Part shown: piece after piece, positions 49,652-60,358 of the stretch
Layout: each line of letters opens with the position of its first letter
How positions within the stretch are numbered: position 1 is the first letter of the stretch
Assembly (NCBI RefSeq): GCF_001293395.1
Contig: NW_015438361.1
Coordinates: forward strand, 801,950-865,949
Direction of reading: 5' to 3'
Length of the DNA: 64,000 nt
Source of the DNA: Leptomonas pyrrhocoris
Lineage: Eukaryota; Euglenozoa; Kinetoplastea; Trypanosomatida; Trypanosomatidae
Program-made: the position numbers and the translations under genes
Notes under the pieces: generated by a model
What the model was told of the DNA's origin: nothing
The model's database searches: none
Seen by the model: only the letters and a program-made list of their open reading frames with translations

Positions 49652-52084
49652 TTACCAGAACCCGTTTCCGCCAGCGCGGTGGCGGCCGCGGAAGTACTCG
49701 TTGCTACCGCCGCTGTACGTCGAGGCAAACCCAAACCCGCCAGAGCGAGCGAACTTCTCACGATCCTGCTTCAGGTCGAACTCACGCCGCTTCGCGGGGT
49801 CCACCAACGTCGCATACGCCTCGCTGATAACCTTGAACTTATGCTCCGCGCGCTCGCGCTCCATTTCGTCCATGCCCATGCACTTATCCGGGTGCCAGCG
49901 CAGCGACAGCTCTCGATACTTCAACTTTATCTCCCGCTCCGTCGCGCTGCGTGACACGCCTAGTTGGTAGTAGAAATCCTTCTCCCGCTCCGCGTCCTTG
50001 GCCAGGTTCTGTTCGGCCCCGCGCAGCTCCCGTGCGAGTTCGCGGTCGGTGCTGTCGTACTCCATCGCCTTCTTATAGTCCCGCACCGCCGCGAAGTGGT
50101 CGCCGAGGTGCTCGTGACAGCGCGCACGGCGGGCGTACGCCTTGAAGAACTCCTTGTCGATGGCGAGGGTCTTGGTGCAGTCCTCCACGCCCTCGCGGTA
50201 GCGGCCGAGCTCCTTGTACGCCGCGGCGCGGTTGCAGTACAGCACCCTCAGGACCTGATCGTTGTCGGCGGCGGCCTGGATGGCGGCCGTGTAGTACTCC
50301 GCCGCGGGCCCGTAGTTCTTTTTGTTGAAGTTCATATTGCCGTTCTGCTTCCCGTCATCCACGGCATCGATCTTCTTCAGCAGTGCCGCACACTCGTCGT
50401 CGAGCTGCGCCGCGTCGATGAGGCATTTCTTCGCCCGCTCAAAGTGCTCAAACCCGGAAAGGTACAGGCACTCGCTCATGATGCGACTCGCCAGCGGGGT
50501 GCGGGCCGAGTGGGACAGCGCCTCCAGCACCTCCACGGCGCGCATGTAGTGCTTCTGCTTCCGCAACGACTCGGCGCTGCGGATGCGGAACGGCACGGCG
50601 TCGCTGTACTGGGCCACCAGCATGCGGTACTGCTCGTCCCCCTCCGCGGTACCGAAGCAGCGCTCGGCGTGGCGGAACGTTTCGAGGCTGGCCTTGTAGC
50701 GCGTCAGGTCCGTTTCGTTCTCCTCCGAGCGACGCTCCTTCGGCACGCTCAGCAGGATGTCTACGGAGCGCTGCAGATCGCCCATCGTGCACGCCGCGCG
50801 CGCCGCACGCGAGACCATTTTTGTATTTGTGGGTTCCAGCCGCACCACCTCAAGGCAGTCCGCTATGCAATCGTTGTACCGCTGCGCCATGTAAAACGCC
50901 GCGCTACGGTTGCCGTACAGAAACTTCAGGTTCGTCATTTTGTCGGCCGGCTGCATGGAGACGGCCTTGGTGTACAGCTCGAGTGCCGCCGTGTACTCGG
51001 CGTTCTCGTACTTCCGGTCCGCCTCTAACTTGTACTGACGGCTGGTGATGGTGGACGTCACCGCCGGCGCCGGCGCGGTGGACGCTTTCGCCACCTCTGC
51101 CGCCCTGCAAGACTCCAGCTCCTTCCTAACAGCTTTCTCTTTCGTTAGTATTTGCTCCCGCTCCGCCATCTCCGCCACCTCTGCCGCCGCCAGTTCTCTC
51201 ACCACGGCCTGCGTAGCGGTGGCGGCCGTCGCGTTTGCCGCAGCTTCTGCCGCGGCGGCGCTGCCTCCAACGCCGGGGCGCTTCGCCCGCAACACGCGGC
51301 GGTCCATGAGAGATGCGCCGTCGCTGTCCGGCATGCCGCCCGCCGCCCGCAGCGCCATGATGCCGTCGCGCACGTTCTTCGGCAGCTCCATCGGAGTCGC
51401 GCTCGACATCGCAGCGGAACACCGGCGGCACACCAAGTACGACCCCTGGCTGCTCATCACGGCATCGAATGCCACCTTATCGCAGATAGCACATTTGAAG
51501 AACTTCTCCGCCACATACCTGGCGAAGTCCGCCACGGAAGCGCCGACGCTCCCGCTGCTGCCGCTGCTGCTGCCGCTGCCGTTCGGCAGAGCGGTGGTGG
51601 CCGACGGCGCGGAAAACGCCGTTGGTCGCGTTGCCCCGGTGGTGGCCGTCGTTGCCGTGGCGCCGGCCCCGCTGCCACCGCCTCCATTCAACGCCCGCGC
51701 CGGGCTTGGGTGCGCTGCGCCAACTCCCGCCGCGGTGGCGCCGCCGTTCGTGCGACGCGTGTACCCCGCAAATCCGTTCTCATCCTTCGGATCGACAAAG
51801 CGGCCGAAGCCACGCGAGGCCGGGCTGCTGTTGAGCTGCTTCTCCGCTACGCCTGCGCGTGCCCCGCTGACCTTGTTCACGTTCAGGTCGTTCGGCCCAC
51901 CGGGCCCGGCGGCGTGTGCGCTGGTTGGTGAGCTCAGCACGGCTCCCGGTTGAGGGGACCCGCCGGCGCCGGCAGGGATGGGTGACGGGTTGATGCGGGG
52001 GTCGCTCATCGGCTCCTCCGAGATGAACGACGAGGAAGCTGAGGAGGAGAGCTGCTCCGCCTCGTTGTCAAAGGCAACACTCAT
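49652..52084 (-). CDS. TPR / J-domain co-chaperone with N-terminal zinc ribbon
   Basis: An 810-residue protein. Residues 1-185 are Ser/Ala/Gly-rich and probably disordered. Near residues 190-225, FFKCAICDKV...YLVCRRC gives two CxxC pairs 17 residues apart, a zinc-ribbon-like site. A charged helical region (Ala/Glu-rich, residues about 270-330) precedes TPR units from about 335 to 690 (QYKLEADRKYENAEYTAALELYTKAVSM and later NMNFNKKNYGPAAEYYTAAI, YKELGRYREGVEDCTKTLAI). The J-domain (about residues 705-770) contains YYQLGVSRSATEREIKLKYR and the HPD motif (WHPDKCMG), so it should stimulate an HSP70 ATPase. A Gly/Phe-rich tail ends the protein. TPR plus C-terminal J is the DNAJC7/TPR2 or DNAJC3 architecture; no signal peptide, so a cytosolic DNAJC7-type role is favoured. 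Confidence 0.92.
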   Translation of the reverse strand: MSVAFDNEAEQLSSSASSSFISEEPMSDPRINPSPIPAGAGGSPQPGAVLSSPTSAHAAGPGGPNDLNVNKVSGARAGVAEKQLNSSPASRGFGRFVDPKDENGFAGYTRRTNGGATAAGVGAAHPSPARALNGGGGSGAGATATTATTGATRPTAFSAPSATTALPNGSGSSSGSSGSVGASVADFARYVAEKFFKCAICDKVAFDAVMSSQGSYLVCRRCSAAMSSATPMELPKNVRDGIMALRAAGGMPDSDGASLMDRRVLRAKRPGVGGSAAAAEAAANATAATATQAVVRELAAAEVAEMAEREQILTKEKAVRKELESCRAAEVAKASTAPAPAVTSTITSRQYKLEADRKYENAEYTAALELYTKAVSMQPADKMTNLKFLYGNRSAAFYMAQRYNDCIADCLEVVRLEPTNTKMVSRAARAACTMGDLQRSVDILLSVPKERRSEENETDLTRYKASLETFRHAERCFGTAEGDEQYRMLVAQYSDAVPFRIRSAESLRKQKHYMRAVEVLEALSHSARTPLASRIMSECLYLSGFEHFERAKKCLIDAAQLDDECAALLKKIDAVDDGKQNGNMNFNKKNYGPAAEYYTAAIQAAADNDQVLRVLYCNRAAAYKELGRYREGVEDCTKTLAIDKEFFKAYARRARCHEHLGDHFAAVRDYKKAMEYDSTDRELARELRGAEQNLAKDAEREKDFYYQLGVSRSATEREIKLKYRELSLRWHPDKCMGMDEMERERAEHKFKVISEAYATLVDPAKRREFDLKQDREKFARSGGFGFASTYSGGSNEYFRGRHRAGGNGFW

Positions 52085-52662
52085 CGCGTGTGTGCTATCT
52101 ATATATATTGCGTCCTTCTCCCTCGTGTATACAAAGAAGGAGCTCCTCGAGAAATATATATCGGAGTACACAACCAAAATACGGCGATGCGTGCCTCTCC
52201 GCCTTCTTTTTTGTCGTACTCTGCACTTATCGTGTCTGCTATTACCAATCTTCAAATAAATAAAATAAAGGCGTTTCTAAGCGAAGGAGAACAGTAGAAG
52301 AAGAAAAAAATAGGTGTTCTTGCGTCCTTCTTTTTTTTCCTTTCAACGGCGTGCCGCTTTGCCTGGGGAGTTCACAGGCCGCGATGAGGAATAATAATAC
52401 TATTAGCAATCAACTGGCAAAACGACAGTCACGCAAAGAAGACACTCAAGAAGACGTTAGCGATGGCCTGAGACCCGAGCACGGAATCAAAGACTTCACT
52501 TCACCAACTTAGGAACAGGAAGAAAAAAAAAATGAAGAGAGAGAGAATCAAAGGGAAAAGGGAAAAGAAAATCTATTTTTGCACGTTGTAGCGCGCAATC
52601 ACAAGCTTCAACGGAGCAGACAGGCGTTGGCACGCGTAGACGCACACGTCACGGTGAGCTAT

Positions 52663-52929
52663 TCATTGATGTGAGGAGGGTGTTGTAAAAAAAGAGGCGG
52701 AAGAATCGTAGAAGAGAAGGAGTAGCAGCATGGCGTGGTAGGTCGTCACAATTTGTGCGTAGGTGCTGCTCAGCGGACGGCTGAGGGGAGTCAACATGAG
52801 TAGTGCGAAGAGCAAGAAGGAAAAAACGCCCACCAGAGGGGCAGCGGTGGACAGAAACCATATATATACATTGCGACGCTGCTCTTTGGCTGAGAAGCGA
52901 TTAAACAGTCTCAAGGAGACAATGAACAT
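52663..52929 (-). CDS. Candidate small membrane protein (88 aa)
   Basis: An 88-residue frame from a true ATG at 52929, 22 nt after a near-perfect acceptor (CTTCTTCTTTTCTTCAG, AG at 52952-52953). A basic N-terminus (SLRLFNRFSAKEQRRNVY) is followed by a hydrophobic segment (WFLSTAAPLVGVFSFLLFALLML), a short loop and a second hydrophobic segment (AMLLLLLFY). This layout fits a small two-helix ER or mitochondrial inner-membrane protein, such as subunits of oligosaccharyltransferase, signal peptidase or DPM-type complexes. I cannot match it to any of them. It could still be chance, since polypyrimidine spacers translate to Leu/Phe/Ser. Confidence 0.45.
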   Translation of the reverse strand: MFIVSLRLFNRFSAKEQRRNVYIWFLSTAAPLVGVFSFLLFALLMLTPLSRPLSSTYAQIVTTYHAMLLLLLFYDSSASFFTTPSSHQ

Positions 52930-52951
52930 AGTTCTGCTTACCTTTACTGAG

Positions 52952-52969
52952 CTGAAGAAAAGAAGAAGT
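52952..52969 (-). promoter_or_regulatory. Strong trans-splice acceptor
   Basis: On the transcribed strand an uninterrupted pyrimidine stretch of 15 nt is followed directly by AG (52952-52953), with a second AG four bases later and an ATG 22 nt downstream. Confidence 0.6.
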
Positions 52970-53234
52970 TTCTGAGCGCTGTTTCGGGCACCACAGACAC
53001 GCTCACGTGACTTCGCAGCTGGTTCGTGTTCGCTTGTTTGATACGTAACGGAAGTGCCGCTTTATTGCACGTTTAACAAGAGATCAGAAATTTCAAATCG
53101 AGCAAAAACAAAAAGGCGTGCATTCCACACCAGACGTTGTAATCCGCCCTGCTGAATCCACAGCGCGCGCAATGCGGAGCAAGTATGAGCTTCCGCAACA
53201 CGCATCATCAGTTTTTGGCGCCATTTTTTGAGTT

Positions 53235-53254
53235 GGGGGAGGGGGAGGGAGGGG
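53235..53254. other. G-quadruplex-type tract next to a stop codon
   Basis: Four G-tracts (5, 5, 3 and 4 G) separated by single A residues on the plus strand, starting 4 nt past the stop codon of the zinc-ribbon gene. The transcript carries the complementary C-rich tract. Confidence 0.7.
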
Positions 53255-53257
53255 TCC

Positions 53258-53824
53258 TCATGGGCGGGGCTTCTGCAGGTCTTTCAGTTTCTGAAGCTCT
53301 TGGCGAAGACGTTGATCGGACTTCTTGCCCTTGCACTCCTTGCACTTCCACCCGTGTGGACGCTGCACCATCTCCGGCGTGTTGAACCGGCCGCACACGA
53401 CACACAACTTTGGCATGGCGGCCCCCGTCGTGGGCGATTTGGAGTCGGTGTCCGAGGCCGACTGCACGCTGCTCGCCGATGCGGTGCCGAAGCTGCCTTG
53501 TAGATCGGAGCCACCACCGATGGCGAACGCGCTCTCTGTGGCCGGGACGAGAAACTCAATTGGGATGGACATGAAGAGGGGGTAGCGGTAGCCTGCGGGG
53601 GAGAGAGTGAGGGGGCGAAATTGAAGCAGTACGAGATTCTCGCCGGTGTAGCGCACCGCTACCCCCTTCAGCTTGCCGCTGCATACTTGGTCCATCGCGT
53701 CGCACCAGTAGCTGTCGGTGAGGTGGCGGCGCAGGGAGGCGCTGTTCGCGAGAATAAGGTAGGACTCGCCTGGCGTCGCAAAGGACGAGTTGCGCACCGC
53801 GACCTTTTCAATTTGAAAGGACAT
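53258..53824 (-). CDS. Unknown 188-aa protein with C-terminal zinc ribbon
   Basis: I do not recognise the family. Residues about 1-105 look like a compact beta-rich domain (ESYLILANSASLRRHL, VRYTGENLVLLQFRPLTLSP, RYPLFMSIPIEFLVPATESAF). Residues 110-135 are a Ser/Thr/Ala linker. A zinc ribbon follows: LCVVCGRFNTPEMVQRPHGWKCKECKGKK, with two CxxC pairs 14 residues apart. A basic and Gln/Leu-rich helix ends the protein (RLRQELQKLKDLQKPRP). The architecture suggests nucleic-acid or protein binding. ATG 53824 is used because upstream frame lacks coding character. Confidence 0.82.
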   Translation of the reverse strand: MSFQIEKVAVRNSSFATPGESYLILANSASLRRHLTDSYWCDAMDQVCSGKLKGVAVRYTGENLVLLQFRPLTLSPAGYRYPLFMSIPIEFLVPATESAFAIGGGSDLQGSFGTASASSVQSASDTDSKSPTTGAAMPKLCVVCGRFNTPEMVQRPHGWKCKECKGKKSDQRLRQELQKLKDLQKPRP

Positions 53825-54680
53825 CGTCGGGTGTGGCACTGAAGAACTGGGGAATAAAACAATAATAGAGAAGAAAGATGATGTGTGGCGGTGGTGGTGT
53901 AAAGGGGCGTGCCTAGGGACAGCTGTGGCGCGACACAACGCCTCTCGCTCTTTTTCTCTGTTTGAGGGGCGAGGTTGTACTCTTGGCAACAACGCAAATC
54001 AACGCAAAAACAGAAGTATTGGAGGACGACAGAGAATAGGTTCTTTCGCAGGAACGGAGGAAAGGGAAGCATAACCCTTTCACAAGGACGGTTCGAAGGA
54101 AAAAGAAAACGCTGCGCAGGCGGCTTCCTTCCCCCCAACGTACGCGCACAGCAGCATTCGCCGGAGACCCGACCACCCTGCCTGCAGTTGCGCCGTCGAA
54201 AAATGCTGTCAACTGTTCGCACCTAATCCAAAGAGCAGGCTTTTCGTGTGGGTACGTGTGTGTGTGTGTGTAGTGCAACTTTGGTCCCACGTTTGTTTCC
54301 CTCACTTCGCTGAGATGGATATGAGACATAAAGCCCCCCAAAACGCTGATAAAAGAGCGCAACACGACTGTAATGAACGCCAACGATGGAACCAACACAC
54401 CGCATCAACACGGTTAGCCGAGACAAAAACTTCAGCGTATTTCTTTTTCTCTTGCAGCGTTCCACAGCACAGGTGGGGAGGCTTTCAGAGATCAGCGGGA
54501 AAACAACTGAAGGCCTTCTGGTTTTCCCTCTCCACGAACAAAAACAGCGTTCAACACTATTTTTAAAGAAAGAGTCAGTGGGTACGTACTCTTCTCGCCC
54601 AAATGTGCAGTTTGACTTTGGGGAGGGCCAACCCATGCCGCTTTTGAAGCACTCAGCCAGCCCCCATGAAGGCCTCGCTC
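53825..54680. other. Intergenic
   Basis: Spacer with (GT)n at 54255-54271. No gene is seen. Confidence 0.6.
54255..54271. repeat. (GT)n microsatellite
   Basis: About eight GT units in the spacer downstream of the ARF-GEF gene. Confidence 0.85.
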
Positions 54681-57600
54681 TTAGATTTCGGTGGATGACG
54701 CCGACTCTGTCGGAGCGAAGTGCGTAAGCTTCTCCTTTGCCATAAACTCTAAAAGCGGACCGGAAAAGGGAAACGGTTGGACCAGGCGAACAATCGCCAC
54801 CCAGAAGCCAGCCCTCCCCTCCGTGAACTGCTGCGGCACCGCTGAATCGTTCCACGTCGCCGCCATCACGTAAATCATATTTTTCACCGTCTCCTCCACC
54901 GCCTCCTGCACCAGCGATGCCTCATCTTGCGCGCCGTCGGCTGAAGCGCTGTCGGGCGGGTAGAAGCTGTACACCGCGTACAGCGTCCCGAGCACCTGCC
55001 GCCACACCGAGACCAGCATTTCCAGATCGCGCGTCAACGCTGCGGTGTAGCGCAGCAGCACCTTCGGCACTAAACTCAGCAGACGACACTTAACTTCCGT
55101 GGAAACAAACGACGTGGGTGCTGAAGCGCGACGTGCAGGCGACGTGCACGTTGAACTGCCTGTCCCCATCGCTGTTGCTGCCACCTCCTCCGCGTTGCTG
55201 CTCGATGACGGTGCGAGCAACGCGTTCACGATGCTGCCGACCATACCACGCTTTGAATTATCGTTGCCACCGCTATCGTCTCTGCCGGAAGCTGCCGCAG
55301 CACCACCGCCGTTGCTACTCGCCACCGCGCTAGTCCAGCGAAGGCCGGACTGCACCTTGGCTTTCGGCACACACAAACGCTCCGTCAAGGGGATTAAGAT
55401 GTCCTTGTACACGGCCACCACCGCAGACGTGGGCAGGACCTTCGCCTCAGAGTCGAGGAGGGCGCGCTGCAGGCACAGCAATGCCTCGCTGCCGTCCCGA
55501 GCCTCCGGGCTGCACAGGGCCAACGCGCCTAAGCTTCGCAGCACAAAAAGCCACTGGCTGTACCACCCCTCCGCGTCGTTGACGGTAGCGTCAAACCCCT
55601 CCTCGCCTCTCTTCTCGCCGAAGGTTTTGCCAACGTGTTGGATGAGCACGTTTCGCCCGCTCAGACTCAAGATCTCCGCGACGCTGGCGCCACTCGGGAG
55701 GCTGGCCGCGGTGCCGTCCCTGCCGCGCCCGCCTCGGGCAACATTTCCATCCGCCGTGCCACGTGGCCATACGCTGAAGGATAGACAAAGTGACACGATG
55801 CTCTCCGTGTCCTCGACGACGTCGTATCCGCCCTGCTTCACCACGAAGAAGAGAATCGACAGAACGTGCCGCTGCACCGTCGTGTCCGTCGTGGCGGCGG
55901 CGTGGGTGGCGAAGGGGGCGAGCAGCACGAGGACTTCGCTGCCGGAGGCCCACGGAGCGATCTGCTCTTCGTGCTCTGTCTGCCTCGGCCGCAGCAGCAC
56001 CGCCGCATCCTCGCCGTCGACGGCTTCTGCAGTGGCGGAAGTCTCTGCCTCGGCGCCCCTCACCACCACCGCTTGGTAGAGGAAGGACGAGACGTGCTGT
56101 GCCACCACCGCCGTGAAGACCACCGCCGGAGCACGCATCCAGCACGTCCACAGCTGCTCCAACGCCACCGCGCCGGCCGGGCCTCCCCAATGCGCCGCCA
56201 TCAGCTGCACCGCGGCGCCGACGACTCGACTGCCGACGCTGAACCAGTAGCGCCGCACGTTGTCGCCAGCGCGCACGTCGGCGAGGAAGGCGCCCACCTC
56301 TGCGAGAAGGCGGCTGATGCGGGCGGTGAGAGGGGCGAGATGCTCCGGCTGCAGCACGTCCGGCGTGGAGGCGCCACCGACGACGGCGCAAATCAGTGCA
56401 AGTTCGTACGACGCGGCGTAGGCGGCGGCCTCGCTGATGCGGTCGGCGCGTACTCTGTCGTGCGTGTGGGCGCCGCTGTTTTTGCTGCTCTCTGCATCGC
56501 TGGAAGTCATGACAGGCGCGGCGCTGATGCTGCACGCCGCACAAAGGCTCATTACACAACGGCTGCCGTGCTCCGGGTCCGCGGCCACGACACGCAGCAG
56601 CGACAGCATCTGCCGCATGTCCGGGATGCAGCTGCGGATGCGCTGGTGGGCGGCCTGCAACTCACTCAACTCCGCCTCTGAAATCGGCGACGTCTCGTCA
56701 CCGCCGAAGAAGGATGAAAACCACCCCCGCTCGCCGTTCTGCTTCTGCGCGGCTGCGGTGGACGTGAGAGGAGCAAAGACGTTCGCGCAGATGCCCGGGT
56801 CCTGCAGAAGAATGGCGAAGGAGCCGGCAGATTCCGCCGTGCCAACCTTACTGGTCTGCAACCCCTCGTTGGCTTTGGTCGCCGCCTCACCGTTCCCGCT
56901 GTCTGCCTTGACACGCGAATTCCGCTGCTGCGGGACCGCCCTCTCGCCGTAGTCTACCAATAGGCCCATGAGCTGCATGTCCAGTACGAGGCGCGCGAGC
57001 GGCAGCCAACTGTCCTTGAGGCTTCTGTGAACATCCACCAGCAGCGCAAACACCTCCATCAGGCACAGCATCCTGGGCACGCTGCGGTACAGACGGCGCA
57101 CCTCCTCCTCTGCGTTCGATAGGCTCATGACGACGTGCCGCAGAAGCCCCAGGAGACACTGATCAGCGACGGCCGGCAAGCCGAACGCGTTCGCCGCACG
57201 CGCCAGCATCGAGACACCGCGCAGGCTCGACTGCAGGACGGACATCTCGACTGGCAGGCGTCGCTGCACATCGGCGACCGCCTCCGCCAACGACCTCCCG
57301 CGTGCCACCGACGCCTGCGTGACTTCGTCCACGACGGACTCCAGCATGCCGTCAAACACGAGCAGGCTGCGCTTCCACAGCGACTGAAAGAGAAATGGAT
57401 CGAAGGTGCGCAAGACGGTGTTGCGGTCCGACAGAAGCACGCCGACGGGCTCGTGCGCGGACATGCTGGCCAGCGACTCTACCGCGCCGGCGTTCTTCTG
57501 CACCGTGGCGGCGCCGTCGGCCAACGCGATCTGTAAGAAGCTCGTGCACGGCCGCATCTCGAGCCGCCAGGTCGTGTCGTTGCCAAAGCCACGGTCCATC

Positions 57601-60358
57601 ATATCCGCCATCACCACTTCGTGCTGCCGCACATCGTCGTACACGCGGCCCAGGTACTCGGCCGGGACATCTTTGCCGTCGTCGATGCCGCGGTTCATCT
57701 TGACGAAGTCGTCCTTCTTCATCTGGTGGGCCACCTTGCCAGAGTGCTGATCGGTGTTGAGCATGATGATCGCAAAGGACAGCACAAAGGCGCCCGACTC
57801 GCTGTGAAACGGGTTGACGCTCTCGTCCTTCTGCACCTCGCCGTTGGGGAGACGGGTGAGGTTCTGCTGATACCAGTGCTTCGCAAAGCTCTCCATCACG
57901 CGGTCAATCTTCTGCGACTCACCTGGCAGGCACAACAGATACACCATCTCGCGTATCGCCGTGAGCAGCGGTGTGTTGTGGAATTGGAACTGGTGAATGA
58001 ACCCGGTCAGCTGCGCCTCAAAAAAGCGAACAGAGAAGAGGGCCGGTGCCGGCGCAGCAGACGCACCGTCGCTCGGGGAGCGGCTGGCTTCCTCGGCCTT
58101 GTCGCGTCCCTGATCGCCAATGTAGTCGCCCAGCACCCGCTTGTTCAGGACAATGCTGAGTCGGTAGAGGGCCTCGCCAATTTCACGCCCACCCGCCGGC
58201 TCCGCCACGATGAGCTGCGTACGGTGCGCCATCGACGCCTGCGCCTCCGTGCCGCGCGGCACCTGCACGGCGTGCTCCAGCAGAAAAGGGATGCCCTTCT
58301 TCATGGGCGAGTCCTCGAAGAGGGCGGCAAATTGAGTCAGCCTCTCCTTCTCCCTCATGGCCTGCTGCGTCAAATGGCGCAGCTCACTCGACGAGGGAGA
58401 GGAAGAAGAGCCACACGCTGCCGGGTGCTCTGCGCTGGACGTGGCCCCGGCATCGATGGCGCGGAGTGCGATGCCGGAGATCATGTTCGTCGCGGCATCA
58501 AGGGCGATGCGCTGCGTGCGCTGAAGGAGCGGCCCGGCTGATGCGCGACCGCCACCAGCGCCTCTGTTCCCGCTTCCACCGCTCCCTACACCGTGCGCTG
58601 CCCTGCTGAGACGCAGACCGCCGTTGCGCCCGCCTCTCTCGCAACCATCATCACCGCTCTCCTCGCCTCGACCGCCACGAGAGCTGTTGCCACGCCGCAG
58701 GCGATCGAGCGCGTCGTCGTCGCGGCCCATGGGGTAGGCGTTGTTCACCAGCACCTGACACAACTGCGGCAGCAACGACGAGTACCGCCACGAGAGATCG
58801 TAGTGGATAAAGCAGAAGCTACCGAAGCGCGGGTCGCTACAGAACTCCGCCAAGCTGTCGAGCAAGATGTCGCGCCGCTCCTGCTTCCGCTGCAGCTGCG
58901 TGCGAGAGAGGCGGGGAAAGGCGTTGCCTGAGACGGTGCTGGATGGGCTTGCCGGCGACACCCGGCCAACCGGGGAGCTCTGCCCCGTTGGCGAGCCCGC
59001 CGGGCCTCCTGCGCCGGCGTCGGACAACTCGTTCGTGAGCGTCTCCAGCGGGTTCAGGTGCAGCACGCGGATAAAATTGTAGATTTGCGGGATGAGGGAC
59101 TCGGACGCGTCTTGCATGACCAGGTGCACCGTCCGCAGCACCTGCGCCAGCACGATCGACCGGCTGGTGCCGAGCCCGGCAATCAACAAGGAACGGCACA
59201 GTTGATTCTGCACGGTGTCGAGCAGCGGGGCGCACGCCGGGCTGCTGACGGAGCGGCGCAGCAGGAGCAGACAATCCTGTGCCAGGGCGAGTCCCTCCAG
59301 CTGCACCAGCGCGATGCTCCGCTCCGTCGGCGACTCTCGCTCCTCACCGCTGCTGGCACCGGCCGCCGACCCGTATGCCTCCGACCCCGTCACGGTCGAC
59401 GCGGCCACCTCGTGGCCGTCGTTGACCCCGTCACGGTCGACGCGGCCACCTCGTGGCCGTCGTTGTCAAAGGAGGCGATCTCGCCGCTGATGAGCCGGCT
59501 GATGAACTGCAGTACGACCGTGCTGGCCGCCACCACCGCCTCCCGCTCCGCCGGCGCGGCGGGGAGGTACAACACCCGTCGAAAGAGCGTCATGACGATC
59601 GACCGCATGCTCTTCTCCACTGTACGCTTCAGCAGCTGACTCGCCTCAGGCAACGTGGCCAGGACCATCATGCGGCCAACCGCCCGCACGTGCACCTCGC
59701 CCGCTGCCATCACCGCCGCCGGGTGGTTCAGCGCCGCGACGTACACGTTGAAAATCCGCGAGAGGAGCACCTCGTGCGACCCGTTGTCGTGCACCTCCGC
59801 CCGAGTGTCCGAGGCAGCCTCAATGGCGGTGTGGACGCCGTAGATGGAGATGAAGCCGCAGGGGAGGTCGAGCATGTCGACCAGTGCTGTCAGCGCCACC
59901 CCCGTAACGACGGCCGGCGTGCTCGGACTGCAGCAGACCTTGGCGAAGGCGGAAAGAATAGTTACCTCACTCACCGCGTTATCAACGGTGGTACTGCCGA
60001 AGGGGCGCATCTGCGCGGGGGAGAAGGTGCTGCTCAGCGCACAGCCGGCGCCGTCGTCTGTCGCGACATTCGCAAAGGCCTTCGGAGACGAAGTGGGAGA
60101 GCCGTTGCTGCGCTGATAGGTGGGGGAAGAAGACGAGGTCGGCCCTGGGACGGGCACCGCGCCCGCAAAGAGGCGACGCTGCAGCTCACGCAGGCGCTGA
60201 AAAGCGACGTACTCGCCGCCCTCCGTCTCCTCAGCGTAGCTGCTCCTCCCCCGGTGGAGCCGGCTGCTGGTGCGCATGGCTAAGAGTGTGTTCTCAACGT
60301 GGATGAGCACCATCTGGCGGTCCGTCTCGCCGCTATCTGCCAACGTGGCGTGCATCAT
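54681..60358 (-). CDS. GBF1/Gea-type Sec7 ARF-GEF, frame broken by a 41-bp duplication
   Basis: A large guanine-nucleotide exchange factor for ARF GTPases, which drives COPI recruitment and Golgi traffic. From ATG 60358 the first frame runs to a stop at 59390. It encodes the N-terminal DCB domain (MVLIHVENTLLAMRTSSR, later FISIYGVHTAIEAA). A second frame from 59408 to 54681 holds the HUS region, the Sec7 domain (about 57600-58340) with the glutamic-finger motif LPGESQKIDRVME and NTDQHSGKVAHQMKKDDFVKMNRGI, and C-terminal HDS-type helical regions. The two frames overlap over a perfect 41-bp tandem repeat (59383-59464). Removing one unit gives a single frame of exactly 1878 residues, the size of GBF1 (about 1860 aa). 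Frame 2 has no ATG at its start. Either the allele is broken or the duplication is an assembly or sequencing error. Other features: a low-complexity insert after LGDYIGDQGRDK inside the Sec7 domain. Confidence 0.88.
59383..59464. repeat. Perfect 41-bp tandem duplication breaking the ARF-GEF frame
   Basis: Copies at 59383-59423 and 59424-59464 are identical. The period 41 is not a multiple of three. Each unit contains the short inverted repeat GGCCAC-CTC-GTGGCC, which may favour slippage. Confidence 0.95.

Larger units (their letters stand above)
52085..53257. other. Intergenic with one small candidate gene
   Basis: Contains the small membrane-protein candidate at 52663-52929 and a G-quadruplex-like tract at 53235-53254. 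The remainder (52085-52662 and 52954-53234) shows A/T-rich spacer only. Confidence 0.55.

Noticed and set aside
49964-51028. 354-codon plus-strand frame
   Set aside because: Antisense shadow of the TPR/J gene.
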